DNA of 64,000 nucleotides from Paenibacillus sp. Root444D2 (GCF_001426375.1 NZ_LMEO01000019.1:1-64000); one strand, 5' to 3'. Shown: positions 18,691-27,569, numbered from the stretch's first letter. Notes: a model not told the origin generated them from the letters alone. Program-made: numbers and translations.

Positions 18691-19582
18691 CAGAGAAATT
18701 GGTGTCTGTTAAGAGTGTTTTTCATCGCTACAGCAACTTGTATGAATTGAAGACTCACTATAGCGATGTTTTTCACTCTTACAGACAAGTTATCAGGTTG
18801 TTTCGGAGAAATTGGTGTCTGCTAAGAGTGTTTTTCATCGCTACAGCTACTTGTATGAGTTGAAGAGTCACTTTAGCGATGTTTTTCACTCTTACACACA
18901 AGCTATCAGGTTGTTTTGGAGGAATTGATGTCTACTAAGAGTGTTTTTCATCGCTACAGCTACTTGTATGAGTTGAAGAGTCACAATAGCGATGTTTTTC
19001 ACTCTTACAGACAAGGTATCAGGTTGTTTTGGAGGAATTGGTATCTGTTTAAGAGTGTTTTTCATCGCTAAATTTACTTATATGAGCAGAAGAGTCACTT
19101 TAACGATGTTTTTCACTCTTACAGACAAGGTATCAGCTTGTTTCGGAGAAATTGGTGTCTGCTAAGAGTGTTTTTCATCGCTACAGCTACTTGTATGAGT
19201 TGAAGAGTCACTATAGCGATGTTTTTCACTCTTACAGACAAGGTATCAGCTTGTTTCGGAGGAATTGGTGTCTGCTAAGAGTGTTTTTCATCGCTACAGC
19301 TACTTGTATGAATTGAAGAGTCACTATAGCGATGTTTTTCACTCTTACAGACAAGCTATCAGGTTGTTTTGGAGAAATTGGTGTCTGCTAAGAGTGTTTT
19401 TCATCGCTACAGCTACTTATTTGAGTAGATGAGTCACTTTAACGATATTTTTCACTCTTACAGACAAGCTATCAGGTTGTTTTGGAGGAATTGGCGTATG
19501 TTTAAGAGTGTTTTTCATCGCTACAGCTACTTATATGAGCAGGAGAGTCACTTTAACGATGTTTTTCTCCCTTAAACCCATC
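18690..19582 (+). repeat. Eight tandem copies of a 113/114-bp palindromic repeat
   Basis: Taking AAGAGTG as anchor, copies begin at 18711, 18824, 18937, 19051, 19164, 19277, 19390 and 19504: spacings 113, 113, 114, 113, 113, 113, 114. Copies n and n+4 are all exactly 453 bases apart, so a four-unit block was probably duplicated. Each unit carries an inverted repeat: TGTCTG-TAAGAGTG-T5-CATCGCTA on the left and TAGCGATG-T5-CACTCTTA-CAGACA on the right. This gives about 22 paired bases around a symmetrical T5/T5 internal loop and a loop of about 30 bases. The last copy decays near 19580. Confidence 0.95.
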
Positions 19583-19745
19583 TCCTCCAACCAAATGCCA
19601 CCTCTTTCCGCCACCCAACTTCCATTGAACTCCCTCCAATTCCAACTCTATCAATTTTCGAAAATTTAAATAGATTACTAGGTTTAGCTCCTCTTCTTAT
19701 TGCCCATACTGGCTAGTAGAAGCGAAGGGAAAGGGGCTTTTCCTC
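19583..19745 (+). other. Leader region of spoIIR
   Basis: Pyrimidine-rich, no gene. A forespore sigma-F promoter would be expected here, but no convincing match was seen. Confidence 0.3.
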
Positions 19746-20504
19746 ATGGTTAAGAGAACTAATCGTCAATCTTATAAATCTTTATTATTAGTAGCTTTTG
19801 CACTTATTGTTATGATAACTTGTTGGGAATCGAATCGTACAAATGCGGCGGTTATTTCGCCTACGATACCGGAAGAATCAATTCGTTTACGTATTCTAGC
19901 AAATTCGGATTCGCCGCAGGATCAAGCATTGAAACGCGAGATTCGTGATGCTATTATTGCTCGTATGCAGGAGTGGGTCGTTGGACCACAAACGCTGGAT
20001 GACGCAAGGGCCGTAGTAAAAGCCCATTTGTCCGAGTTTGATATCCTTGTTGGACAAATGATTGAAGCACGTGGCTACAGCTATTCACATACCGTTGAGC
20101 TTGGTAAAGTCCCTTTTCCAACGAAAATGTACGGAAATGAAGTGTACCCAGCGGGTGAGTATGAAGCGCTGCGTGTGACGATTGGTACGGGGGAAGGTCA
20201 GAACTGGTGGTGTGTGTTGTTTCCGCCATTATGTTTCGTGGATTCCTTATCCGGAGAAGCGGTAGCATCAGCTGCTGTTGTAGCAAAAACGGAGGGTGAT
20301 GGGAAGGTGCAATCCACTCCTACACCTGCAACGAAAGTCAGTAAAGCTGCTTCAACAGTAAAATCCGACAAGTCTAATCCTGTCGTTAAAGACAGTAAAG
20401 CTACACAAGAGGAAGAAAAAACGGAATCCGTTGATGCAAAGCAGCCACAAGTTAAGTTTTTTATTTGGGAAATGGTGAAGAAGATTGTATCGTGGTTCAG
20501 CTAA
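19746..20504 (+). CDS. spoIIR: Stage II sporulation protein R
   Basis: A 252-residue secreted forespore signal that triggers SpoIIGA to process pro-sigma-E in the mother cell. A signal/anchor lies at about residues 13-34. The conserved core follows: SIRLRILANSDSPQDQALKREIRDAI, VELGKVPFPTKMYGNEVYPAGEYEALRV (in parts) and the WWCVLFPPLCF signature near 160. A Lys/Ser/Thr-rich linker of about 60 residues precedes a hydrophobic-basic tail, longer than in B. subtilis. SD AAGGGG. As in Bacillus, ywlC, mntP and ywlE follow. Confidence 0.93.
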   Translation: MVKRTNRQSYKSLLLVAFALIVMITCWESNRTNAAVISPTIPEESIRLRILANSDSPQDQALKREIRDAIIARMQEWVVGPQTLDDARAVVKAHLSEFDILVGQMIEARGYSYSHTVELGKVPFPTKMYGNEVYPAGEYEALRVTIGTGEGQNWWCVLFPPLCFVDSLSGEAVASAAVVAKTEGDGKVQSTPTPATKVSKAASTVKSDKSNPVVKDSKATQEEEKTESVDAKQPQVKFFIWEMVKKIVSWFS

Positions 20505-20566
20505 GAAAATTCACCCCGTATGTGTTTGTTTGAGGATCAGAATTTTATTTGAAGTTAGGATGATAG

Positions 20567-21640
20567 ATGATCGTGACAAAATACTGGAAAGTGGATCAGG
20601 GGAAAGGGACCGAGATAAGTGGCTATTTGGCTGAAGCAGCCCTGCTTCTCCAAAGTGGTCAAACAGTAGCTTTTCCTACAGAGACAGTATATGGTCTTGG
20701 GGCAGATGCTACGAATACGGCAGCGGTTGAAGGGATTTTCACAGCAAAAGGTCGGCCTTCGGATAACCCCCTCATTGTCCATATTGCCGATGTCGAACAG
20801 CTTTCAAGTTTAATTCTTTCTGATCGTGTAACGGCGGATCATCGCCAGCTTATGGAGGTTTTCTGGCCGGGTCCTCTTACCATTGTGCTGCCTGTGAAAA
20901 CAGGTGGCATTTCGCCGTTAGTTACCGCTGGTCTGAAGACTGTGGGTGTGCGAATTCCGGATCATCCCGTGGCTTTGCAGCTTCTTCGTGAAGCGGGACT
21001 TCCCATAGCCGCGCCGAGTGCCAATAGCTCAGGCAGACCTAGTCCAACACTCGCCTCTCATGTCAGAGATGATTTGGATGGTCGGATTGGCGGGATCGTA
21101 GATGGTGGTGCAACGGGAGTTGGTGTCGAGTCGACTGTGATCGAGCTTGTAAATGGTGAGCTGTACATTTTGCGTCCCGGTGGTGTTACGGCAGAGCAGC
21201 TGCAATCGGCACTGCCTACTATTCGGATTCATGAGCCAGAGCGGGAAGAGGTACAAGATTCCGAAACACCGCGTGCTCCTGGGATGAAGTACACACATTA
21301 CGCACCAAAAGGATTTATGCATATCGTTCAAGGTGGAGATACAGAAGCTGTTGCTGAATGGATCCAAAACGATCTTGATGCAGCTAAGGCACGTGGTGAG
21401 TCAACGGGTGTTCTTACTTTTGAGGAGAGAGCCTCTCGTTTCCATGCTGATTTGGTTATTGCCTGCGGATCGTTATTGCAACCGGAAACAATCGCTCAGG
21501 ATCTTTATGCTGCGTTAAGGCAATTTGATCAAGAAGGCATTCAATATATTGCTGCAGAGGGCTGTCCAGAAACGGGGATTGGCCTTGCGGTTATGAATCG
21601 ACTTCGTAAAGCAGCCGGTCATCGGCTTGTACGTGTTTAG
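20567..21640 (+). CDS. ywlC: L-threonylcarbamoyladenylate synthase (Sua5/YwlC)
   Basis: A 357-residue enzyme that makes threonylcarbamoyl-AMP from threonine, bicarbonate and ATP for the t6A37 modification of ANN-decoding tRNAs. The YrdC-like domain occupies about residues 20-205 (FPTETVYGLGADA, KGRPSDNPLIVHI, APSANSSGRPSPT), and a C-terminal Sua5 domain fills about 225-357, making this the long Sua5 form. SD AGGA. It belongs to the spoIIR-ywlC-mntP-ywlE run. Confidence 0.94.
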   Translation: MIVTKYWKVDQGKGTEISGYLAEAALLLQSGQTVAFPTETVYGLGADATNTAAVEGIFTAKGRPSDNPLIVHIADVEQLSSLILSDRVTADHRQLMEVFWPGPLTIVLPVKTGGISPLVTAGLKTVGVRIPDHPVALQLLREAGLPIAAPSANSSGRPSPTLASHVRDDLDGRIGGIVDGGATGVGVESTVIELVNGELYILRPGGVTAEQLQSALPTIRIHEPEREEVQDSETPRAPGMKYTHYAPKGFMHIVQGGDTEAVAEWIQNDLDAAKARGESTGVLTFEERASRFHADLVIACGSLLQPETIAQDLYAALRQFDQEGIQYIAAEGCPETGIGLAVMNRLRKAAGHRLVRV

Positions 21641-21704
21641 CTAGCATGATTCCCTGTTTGTCCGCATATCTTGAGAGAGAAACGTGGACAAGGGGGATAG
21701 TGCT

Positions 21705-22265
21705 ATGCTCGCATCTGGGGTGGAGTTTGGGCAGCTGGTAACAATTATTATTATGGCGATTGCTTTAGGCCTGGATGCTTTTTCCTTAGGGATTGGCATA
21801 GGGATGAAGGGTATTCGTTTGATTGATATTATGAAAATTAGCTTCGTGATTGGTATATTTCACGTTCTCATGCCTTTGATGGGTATGTTTATGGGGCAAT
21901 ATGTTTCATTGCTGCTCGGGAATGTCGCTACAGCGGCTGGGGGATGTTTACTCATTCTTTTGGGATCGCATATGGTGTATAGTTCGATTCGTGGAGAAGA
22001 AGCAACTTCATTTGATCATAGGTCAGCTTGGGGATTAACGATCTTCTCACTTAGTGTCAGTATTGATTCATTCTCTGTTGGTGTATCCCTAGGTATGTTT
22101 GCTACAGACATCGTGTTGACGGTGCTGATATTTGGTTTGTTTGGAGGCTTGCTATCTATTGCAGGTTTATTGATTGGTAGGCGGGTAAGCGGCTGGGTAG
22201 GCGAGTATGGTGAGGCGTTTGGCGGGCTAATTTTGCTCACCTTTGGGATCAAGTTTTTACTGTGA
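21705..22265 (+). CDS. mntP: Putative manganese efflux pump MntP
   Basis: A 186-residue, six-helix membrane protein. The paired acidic motifs ALGLDAFSLGIG (helix 1-2 area) and SVSIDSFSVGVSLG (about residues 115-128) are those of MntP/YwlD, which exports Mn2+. ATG 21705 has AAGGGGG before it; a GTG 21 bases upstream is less likely. No yybP-ykoY Mn riboswitch was seen in the short leader. Confidence 0.9.
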   Translation: MLASGVEFGQLVTIIIMAIALGLDAFSLGIGIGMKGIRLIDIMKISFVIGIFHVLMPLMGMFMGQYVSLLLGNVATAAGGCLLILLGSHMVYSSIRGEEATSFDHRSAWGLTIFSLSVSIDSFSVGVSLGMFATDIVLTVLIFGLFGGLLSIAGLLIGRRVSGWVGEYGEAFGGLILLTFGIKFLL

Positions 22266-22321
22266 TACAATAGAGTATAGAAAGTTTTCATCTTAGCTCA
22301 TGCTTACGATTAGGAGGGATC

Positions 22322-22915
22322 ATGTTGCGAATTCTATTTGTTTGTACAGGAAATACGTGCCGCAGTCCATTAGCAGAAGGTTTGCTGCGTATCAGAGTGC
22401 ACCAAGAAGGGCTTGCGGCGGAGGTTCGTTCAGCAGGGGTATCCGCGGTAACAGGCGGTCCAATTTCCCGAAATAGTGCATCGCTTTTACAGGAAGCGGG
22501 ATTCAAGGAGCCTATTAGTTCTTTGGCGATCCAAGAGTCTGAAGTGAATTGGGCTGATCTCATTTTGACGATGACGATGGGGCATAAGCGTACGGTTATC
22601 CAGCGGTTTCCGGATGCGATTGAGAAGACTTTTACGCTCAAAGAGTACGTAGAGGATGACGCTCATATTTTACAGGCGATTGAGGAAAGGGAGCAGCTCG
22701 TTACGGAGCTTCAGCTCAAACAGGCTCTTTCACAAGCAGTTTCTGTAGAAGAAAGAAACCGCATTTTTAAGCTTGAACATGCGATTCCTGACTTTGATAT
22801 TTCTGACCCGTTCGGAGGTTCCATAGAGATTTACCGACAAACGGCTGAGGAAATCAGCGGGAGTTTAGATAAATTGGTTCAGAAAATACGTGCACGAAAT
22901 GAAGGCTCCAAATAA
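22322..22915 (+). CDS. ywlE: Low-molecular-weight phosphatase, probable protein-arginine phosphatase YwlE
   Basis: A 197-residue LMW phosphatase with the P-loop CTGNTCRSP at residues 8-16 and the late acidic DP segment (SDPFGGS). The threonine in CTGNTC is the residue linked to arginine-phosphatase specificity in B. subtilis YwlE. Bacillus YwlE is about 150 residues; here about 45 extra, Glu/Gln-rich, probably helical residues (about 112-157) lie before the DP loop. SD AGGAGGG. Gene order supports ywlE. Confidence 0.88.
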   Translation: MLRILFVCTGNTCRSPLAEGLLRIRVHQEGLAAEVRSAGVSAVTGGPISRNSASLLQEAGFKEPISSLAIQESEVNWADLILTMTMGHKRTVIQRFPDAIEKTFTLKEYVEDDAHILQAIEEREQLVTELQLKQALSQAVSVEERNRIFKLEHAIPDFDISDPFGGSIEIYRQTAEEISGSLDKLVQKIRARNEGSK

Positions 22916-22949
22916 CCCAGGTTCTAGATATACGAATTGCGGATACATC

Positions 22950-22978
22950 TTTACACATGGGGTAGAATGCGATAAAAT
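22950..22978 (+). promoter_or_regulatory. Sigma-A promoter for the ZTP riboswitch/rpiB operon
   Basis: TTTACA (22950-22955), 17 bases, TAAAAT (22973-22978). Confidence 0.6.
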
Positions 22979-22993
22979 AGAGATGTCAATCAA

Positions 22994-23067
22994 GACTCAA
23001 TGTAACTGGCGACGAGTGGGAGTAACCACAATGGAGCATTGAGCTATACGGCCGGTCGCCTGGGCAA
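22994..23067 (+). ncRNA. ZTP (pfl) riboswitch
   Basis: Stem CTCAATG (22996-23002) / CATTGAG (23037-23043) encloses AACTGGCGACGAGTGGGAGTAACCAC-type sequence (split at 23003-23029). The hallmark CCGGTCGCCTGGGC follows at 23052-23065. This matches the pfl motif, which senses ZTP/ZMP when 10-formyl-THF is short. It lies ahead of rpiB-ywlG-glyA. Confidence 0.9.
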
Positions 23068-23107
23068 AAGAGCAATGCGCGTTTTCTAGCGTGTCCGCTC
23101 TTTTTTT
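23066..23107 (+). terminator. Riboswitch-controlled terminator
   Basis: AAAAGAGC ... GCTCTTTTTTT with an inner CGC/GCG stem. It overlaps the end of the conserved GCCTGGGC, so ligand binding can compete with it. Confidence 0.75.
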
Positions 23108-23175
23108 CGTTTTCTGGTGAGCTTTGGGATATAATAGGATGGTCGAATTCGAACAAGCAAAGGAGCGTTCTATTC

Positions 23176-23634
23176 ATGAAAATTGCCTTAGGTGCGGATC
23201 ATGCAGGCTATCGTTTGAAAGATGTTATCATTCCTTTTATTGAGTCATTAGGTCACCAAGTCGTCGATTATGGCTGCAGCTGTGCAGATTCGGTCGATTA
23301 TCCCGACTATGCACTTAAAGTTTGTGAACAAGTGGTATCAGGCGAAGCTGACAAAGGTATTTTGATTTGCGGAACGGGTATCGGGATGTCGATTGCCGCG
23401 AATAAAGTTCCGGGCATCCGTTGTGCACTCGTACATGATCTATTCTCAGCAAAAGCGACGCGTGAGCACAATGATACGAACGTACTAGCCTTAGGTGAAC
23501 GTGTTATTGGACCTGGTGTAGCTGAGGAAATCGTGAAAATCTGGCTCGAAACCGAGTTTTCCCAAGGTGTTCGTCACCAGAATCGCATTAACAAAGTGCA
23601 AAGTATCGAAGACCGTTTCACACTGCACCCATAG
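23176..23634 (+). CDS. rpiB: Ribose 5-phosphate isomerase B
   Basis: A 152-residue RpiB/LacAB-family isomerase interconverting ribose 5-phosphate and ribulose 5-phosphate. GADHAGYRLK at the N-terminus, catalytic Cys in CGTGIGMSIAANK (about residue 66), and DLFSAKATREHNDTNVL are all characteristic. SD AAAGGAG. It is the first gene of the ZTP-riboswitch operon with ywlG and glyA, linking PRPP supply to one-carbon status. Confidence 0.95.
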   Translation: MKIALGADHAGYRLKDVIIPFIESLGHQVVDYGCSCADSVDYPDYALKVCEQVVSGEADKGILICGTGIGMSIAANKVPGIRCALVHDLFSAKATREHNDTNVLALGERVIGPGVAEEIVKIWLETEFSQGVRHQNRINKVQSIEDRFTLHP

Positions 23635-23671
23635 AATATTTCCTATCGGAAAATTCCAGAAACGAGGGATC

Positions 23672-24280
23672 ATGATGACAGATTCCATTCTTTCTAATGT
23701 TGCCGAGGCTTTGGAAACAAATCTTCGGGAATTGGTCAAAGTCGGCAATCTCAGATCGGGTCAAATTCTGATTATCGGGACAAGCACGAGTGAAATTCTC
23801 GGGCATAGGATCGGTACATCAGGAACGCTGGATGCCGCCAAGCCGATCTTTGAAACGGCGCAGAGCATAAGCCACGAGTTCGGGCTGCACTTAGCCTTTC
23901 AATGCTGCGAGCATTTGAACCGTGCAATCGTTATTGAGGAAGAGCTGCTATTGCATTCGCCTCAGCTTGAGCCTGTCTCTGTCATTCCGGTGCCAAAGGC
24001 CGGAGGTTCGATGGCCTCCTATGCGTACCGCCATTTCGCGAAGCCGGTCGTTGTCGAGACGATTCAGGCACATGCCGGAATCGATATTGGCAGCACGCTT
24101 ATTGGGATGCATTTGCGCCGAGTAGCTGTGCCGGCAAGGCCGCCGGTCCGAAACATTGGCCATGCCTATGTGACGATGGCTTTTACCCGGCCTAAGTTGA
24201 TTGGCGGTACAAGAGCTGTTTACCTACCTGATGAAGCGGAACAACTCTATCAAACAGCCGCACCCGATGCGGATTGTTAG
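23672..24280 (+). CDS. ywlG: YwlG family (TIGR01440-type) protein
   Basis: A 202-residue protein of the YwlG/DUF436 family: LIIGTSTSEILGHRIGTSG, FQCCEHLNRA and the Gly-rich C-terminal GHAYVTMAFTRPKLIGGTRA region are conserved features. The function is not established. The frame extends upstream into rpiB, but ATG 23672 (or 23675) follows GAGGG, so translation starts here. It lies between rpiB and glyA, exactly as in B. subtilis. Confidence 0.87.
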   Translation: MMTDSILSNVAEALETNLRELVKVGNLRSGQILIIGTSTSEILGHRIGTSGTLDAAKPIFETAQSISHEFGLHLAFQCCEHLNRAIVIEEELLLHSPQLEPVSVIPVPKAGGSMASYAYRHFAKPVVVETIQAHAGIDIGSTLIGMHLRRVAVPARPPVRNIGHAYVTMAFTRPKLIGGTRAVYLPDEAEQLYQTAAPDADC

Positions 24281-24339
24281 CCATTACCTCTATGAATAAA
24301 GACTTAACAAATAAGACTACCCTGTAGGAGGAATTTAAA

Positions 24340-25590
24340 ATGACAAACTTTTTGAGCAAACAAGATCCAAAAATTGTAGAAGCGATGAACCTTGAGCTTG
24401 CCCGTCAACGTGACAAAATCGAGCTTATTGCATCCGAAAACATCGTTAGCCAAGCTGTTCTTGAAGCTATGGGTACAGTACTAACGAACAAATATGCTGA
24501 AGGTTACCCTGGTAAAAGATACTATGGCGGCTGCGAGTACGTAGACATCGTAGAAGATATCGCTCGCGATCGTGCAAAAGAGCTTTTCGGTGCTGAGCAC
24601 GCGAACGTTCAACCGCATTCCGGCGCACAAGCCAATATGGCTGTTTACCTGGCAGCTCTAAACCCTGGAGATACGGTACTGGGTATGAACCTGGCACATG
24701 GTGGTCACTTAACGCACGGTAGTCCAGTGAATGCTTCCGGTATTCTCTACAACTTCGTTGCTTATGGCGTAAGCGAAAAAGATTTCCGTATTGATTACGA
24801 CGATGTTCGTAAAGCTGCGTTCAAACACAAGCCTCGCATGCTCGTAGCTGGCGCAAGTGCTTACCCGCGCACGATTGATTTCGAAGCTTTGGCTTCCATC
24901 GCAAATGATGTAGGCGCGCTGTTCTTCGTCGATATGGCGCATATCGCGGGTCTTGTTGCTGCTGGTTTGCATCCGAACCCAGTGCCGCACGCACATTTCG
25001 TAACGACAACAACGCACAAAACGCTTCGCGGTCCTCGCGGCGGTATGATTCTTACGCGCAAAGCTTGGGCAGCAGCGATCGATAAAGCCGTTTTCCCTGG
25101 TACTCAAGGTGGTCCTTTGATGCACACTATCGCAGCTAAAGCTGTTTCCTTCGGTGAAGCTCTGCAACCAGATTTCAAAACATATGGACAAAACGTGATC
25201 AACAATGCCCAAGCATTGGCGACTGCTTTAACAGCTGAAGGGATTAACCTTGTTTCCGGCGGTACGGATAACCACTTGATGCTGATCGATTTGCGCAACT
25301 TGAACATTTCGGGTAAAGACGCTGAACACGTTCTAGACGAAATTGGCATTACTGCAAACAAAAACGCGATTCCTTTTGACCCAACAAGCCCGTTCATCAC
25401 TAGCGGTATCCGTCTAGGTACACCGGCTGTAACATCCCGCGGTATGAATGAAGAAGCGATGAAAACAATCGCGAAAGTAATTGGACTTACCCTGAAAAAC
25501 CCGAAAGATGAAGCTGTTCTTGAGAAAGCACGCGGTTTAGTGAAGGACCTGACAGCGCAATATCCGCTTTACCCAGGTTTAACTTACTAA
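24340..25590 (+). CDS. glyA: Serine hydroxymethyltransferase
   Basis: A 416-residue PLP enzyme converting serine and THF to glycine and 5,10-methylene-THF. The PLP lysine lies in [13 protein letters not shown] near residue 226; [16 protein letters not shown] and [12 protein letters not shown] are typical. SD AGGAGG. It is the last gene of the riboswitch operon and ends at a strong terminator. Confidence 0.97.
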   Translation: MTNFLSKQDPKIVEAMNLELARQRDKIELIASENIVSQAVLEAMGTVLTNKYAEGYPGKRYYGGCEYVDIVEDIARDRAKELFGAEHANVQPHSGAQANMAVYLAALNPGDTVLGMNLAHGGHLTHGSPVNASGILYNFVAYGVSEKDFRIDYDDVRKAAFKHKPRMLVAGASAYPRTIDFEALASIANDVGALFFVDMAHIAGLVAAGLHPNPVPHAHFVTTTTHKTLRGPRGGMILTRKAWAAAIDKAVFPGTQGGPLMHTIAAKAVSFGEALQPDFKTYGQNVINNAQALATALTAEGINLVSGGTDNHLMLIDLRNLNISGKDAEHVLDEIGITANKNAIPFDPTSPFITSGIRLGTPAVTSRGMNEEAMKTIAKVIGLTLKNPKDEAVLEKARGLVKDLTAQYPLYPGLTY

Positions 25591-25613
25591 TTCTGATTTA
25601 AAAATATGTTCTG

Positions 25614-25641
25614 GCCGGCTCTCTGGAGTCGGCTTTTTTTT
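25614..25641 (+). terminator. Intrinsic terminator after glyA
   Basis: GCCGGCTC-TCTG-GAGTCGGC (25614-25633) followed by eight T. Confidence 0.92.
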
Positions 25642-25666
25642 CATCCCTTTATCCGTCCAAGGACTG

Positions 25667-25696
25667 TTGACGAAAGTATGGGGGCAGACCTATACT
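25667..25696 (+). promoter_or_regulatory. Sigma-A promoter for the SgrR-like gene
   Basis: TTGACG (25667-25672), 18 bases, TATACT (25691-25696). Confidence 0.6.
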
Positions 25697-25729
25697 TCTT
25701 GGTAATTCGTGTAAAAGGAGGTTGCATCC

Positions 25730-27553
25730 ATGCAGCTTGTTTTACAGTACGTGCAGTTGAAAACAACCATGATGCGGGTTCACAATTTTCAACAAACCGA
25801 TATGGATGTGCCCGTGTCCGTTGAAGAAATAGCCGGTTACCTGTATTGTACGGAACGAAATGTGAAGATATTGATTCGCAAGATGGTTGAGATGGCATGG
25901 ATTTCCTGGACACCGGGTCGCGGGCGCGGCAATCGTTCTACGATTCGGTTTCTGGCTTCGGTCGAAGATCTTTTGTTTGCGGAAGCGAAATTGCATGTTG
26001 AACAGGGGAATTTGAACAGCGCAATGAGTTTGTTTCAAATTGAAGGATTGGATTCCGGAGTCATGGATCGATTCTTAGCTTGGTTAGGAAGTTACTTTGG
26101 GTATAGAGGGACCCTTGAGTCTGGCGATACTGAAACCCTTCGATTGCCGATGCAGATGAGAGTTTTGACCCTAGACCCTGTAGATGTGCTCTTCTCAGGC
26201 GATCTCCATTTGGTAAAACAGGCTTTCGATACGCTGATCTATTTTGATCCTGCATGCGGCAGCTTAGAGCCAGGTTTGGCGCATGACTGGGAATGCAATG
26301 AAGATGCAACAATCTGGACTTTTTATTTGCGTAAGCGAGTACGATTCCATCATGGTCGAGAGATGACTTCGGCAGATGCGGTCTTTTCGCTTAATCGGGT
26401 GCGTACGCTCGGCACGGAAGACTCTCCAAACCGGTGGCTGCTGGAATCCGTCAGAGATATCCGCGCAGTGGATCGGCTGACCGTTAGAGTCGAGTTGAAA
26501 GCGCCGAATTATATGTTTCCTCATTACGTAAGTTCCTTTCAAGCCGCGATCGTACCGGCTGATGTGTACAGCGCTCAGAAAGTAAGCGATCCAGGCATGC
26601 TACCCGTCGGGACGGGTCCGTTCCGGATTACGAGGTATGATGAGGGGGGCGTCACATTCGAAGCGTTCGAGGATTATTACCGGGAGTCCGCCCACCTAGA
26701 TCGTATCGAACTGCTTTGCGTTCCGGAAATGGTGAGTGAGCGAAGGTGGCAGCAGCTAAACTTCCAAATGGGTAAGCTCAGCCATTCTAAACAGCCGGCA
26801 CCCGCGCATTGGTGCAAAAAAGAAATCATGATGCTGGGTTCTAGCATGCTGGTCTTTAATTTACGAAAGGGTGGGCCTCAGCAGGATATCCATTTTCGTC
26901 AAGCACTTCAGCTAGTACTTAATCGTAGCGGTATGATTAAGGAACTGGGGCTATATAATGCGATACCTGCCGCCGATTTCTTGCCGACCGATTCACCAAT
27001 CGAATTGCCGGAAGATAACCAGCCTGAACGAGCTAGAGAATTACTGAATCAATGCGGATATGAAGGCCAGCCGATAACGATGATTTTCACTCCAAAAAAC
27101 CGTGCCCTAGCTGAATGGGTTCATGCTCGATGCCTCGACATCGGAATACAGGTAGCTCTACAGGAATATTCTTTTGAGGAAATGTCCAAGGTGGATAAGA
27201 TGCAATGTGCAGATATTATTGTCGGCGGGGTTGTCGCAGATGACGATGAGGCCCGTTGTCTGATTGAGATGTATAAGATAGGCAACTTAGCGCTGCGCGT
27301 ATACGCGACCGATGAGCAGCGCAGAACGTTCGATGAAACCATTGCCTCAATCGAAGCAGAGCCAGACAGTCAGGTACGTTTACAACGAATCCGCTCGATG
27401 CAAGGATTATTATCGCAAAACCAATCGGTCTTATTTCTTCTTCATACGACTCAACAATTAGTGTATAGCCCGCATCTTCAAGGTATTTCGTTCAATACGC
27501 TCGGTTGGTTCGATTTCAAGAGCATCTGGTTCTGCCCCGAAATCGTAGATTGA
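25730..27553 (+). CDS. SgrR-family regulator: HTH fused to a peptide/sugar solute-binding domain
   Basis: A 607-residue protein without a signal peptide. Residues about 1-115 form an SgrR-type N-terminal winged helix (VSVEEIAGYLYCTERNVKILIRKM, with the basic wing TPGRGRGNRS). Residues about 140-605 resemble family 5 extracellular solute-binding proteins (LVKQAFDTLIYFDPACGSLEPGLAHDW in parts, GTGPFRITRYDEGGVTFEAF). The absence of a leader means the binding domain is cytosolic and probably senses a small ligand. SD AGGAGG. It has its own promoter and terminator between glyA and upp, where B. subtilis has nothing. Confidence 0.85.
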   Translation: MQLVLQYVQLKTTMMRVHNFQQTDMDVPVSVEEIAGYLYCTERNVKILIRKMVEMAWISWTPGRGRGNRSTIRFLASVEDLLFAEAKLHVEQGNLNSAMSLFQIEGLDSGVMDRFLAWLGSYFGYRGTLESGDTETLRLPMQMRVLTLDPVDVLFSGDLHLVKQAFDTLIYFDPACGSLEPGLAHDWECNEDATIWTFYLRKRVRFHHGREMTSADAVFSLNRVRTLGTEDSPNRWLLESVRDIRAVDRLTVRVELKAPNYMFPHYVSSFQAAIVPADVYSAQKVSDPGMLPVGTGPFRITRYDEGGVTFEAFEDYYRESAHLDRIELLCVPEMVSERRWQQLNFQMGKLSHSKQPAPAHWCKKEIMMLGSSMLVFNLRKGGPQQDIHFRQALQLVLNRSGMIKELGLYNAIPAADFLPTDSPIELPEDNQPERARELLNQCGYEGQPITMIFTPKNRALAEWVHARCLDIGIQVALQEYSFEEMSKVDKMQCADIIVGGVVADDDEARCLIEMYKIGNLALRVYATDEQRRTFDETIASIEAEPDSQVRLQRIRSMQGLLSQNQSVLFLLHTTQQLVYSPHLQGISFNTLGWFDFKSIWFCPEIVD

Positions 27554-27569
27554 GCTGATCCTGTTATAC

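Noticed and set aside
18681-18863. 60-codon frame in the tandem repeats
   Set aside because: The repeat period is not a multiple of three, so the second unit is read in a different frame; coding is unlikely.
18690-19582. CRISPR array
   Set aside because: The units are contiguous 113/114-bp near-identical copies with no unique 30-40 bp spacers, and no cas genes are present.
21641-21704. yybP-ykoY manganese riboswitch before mntP
   Set aside because: The gap is only about 60 bases and lacks the conserved loop sequences.
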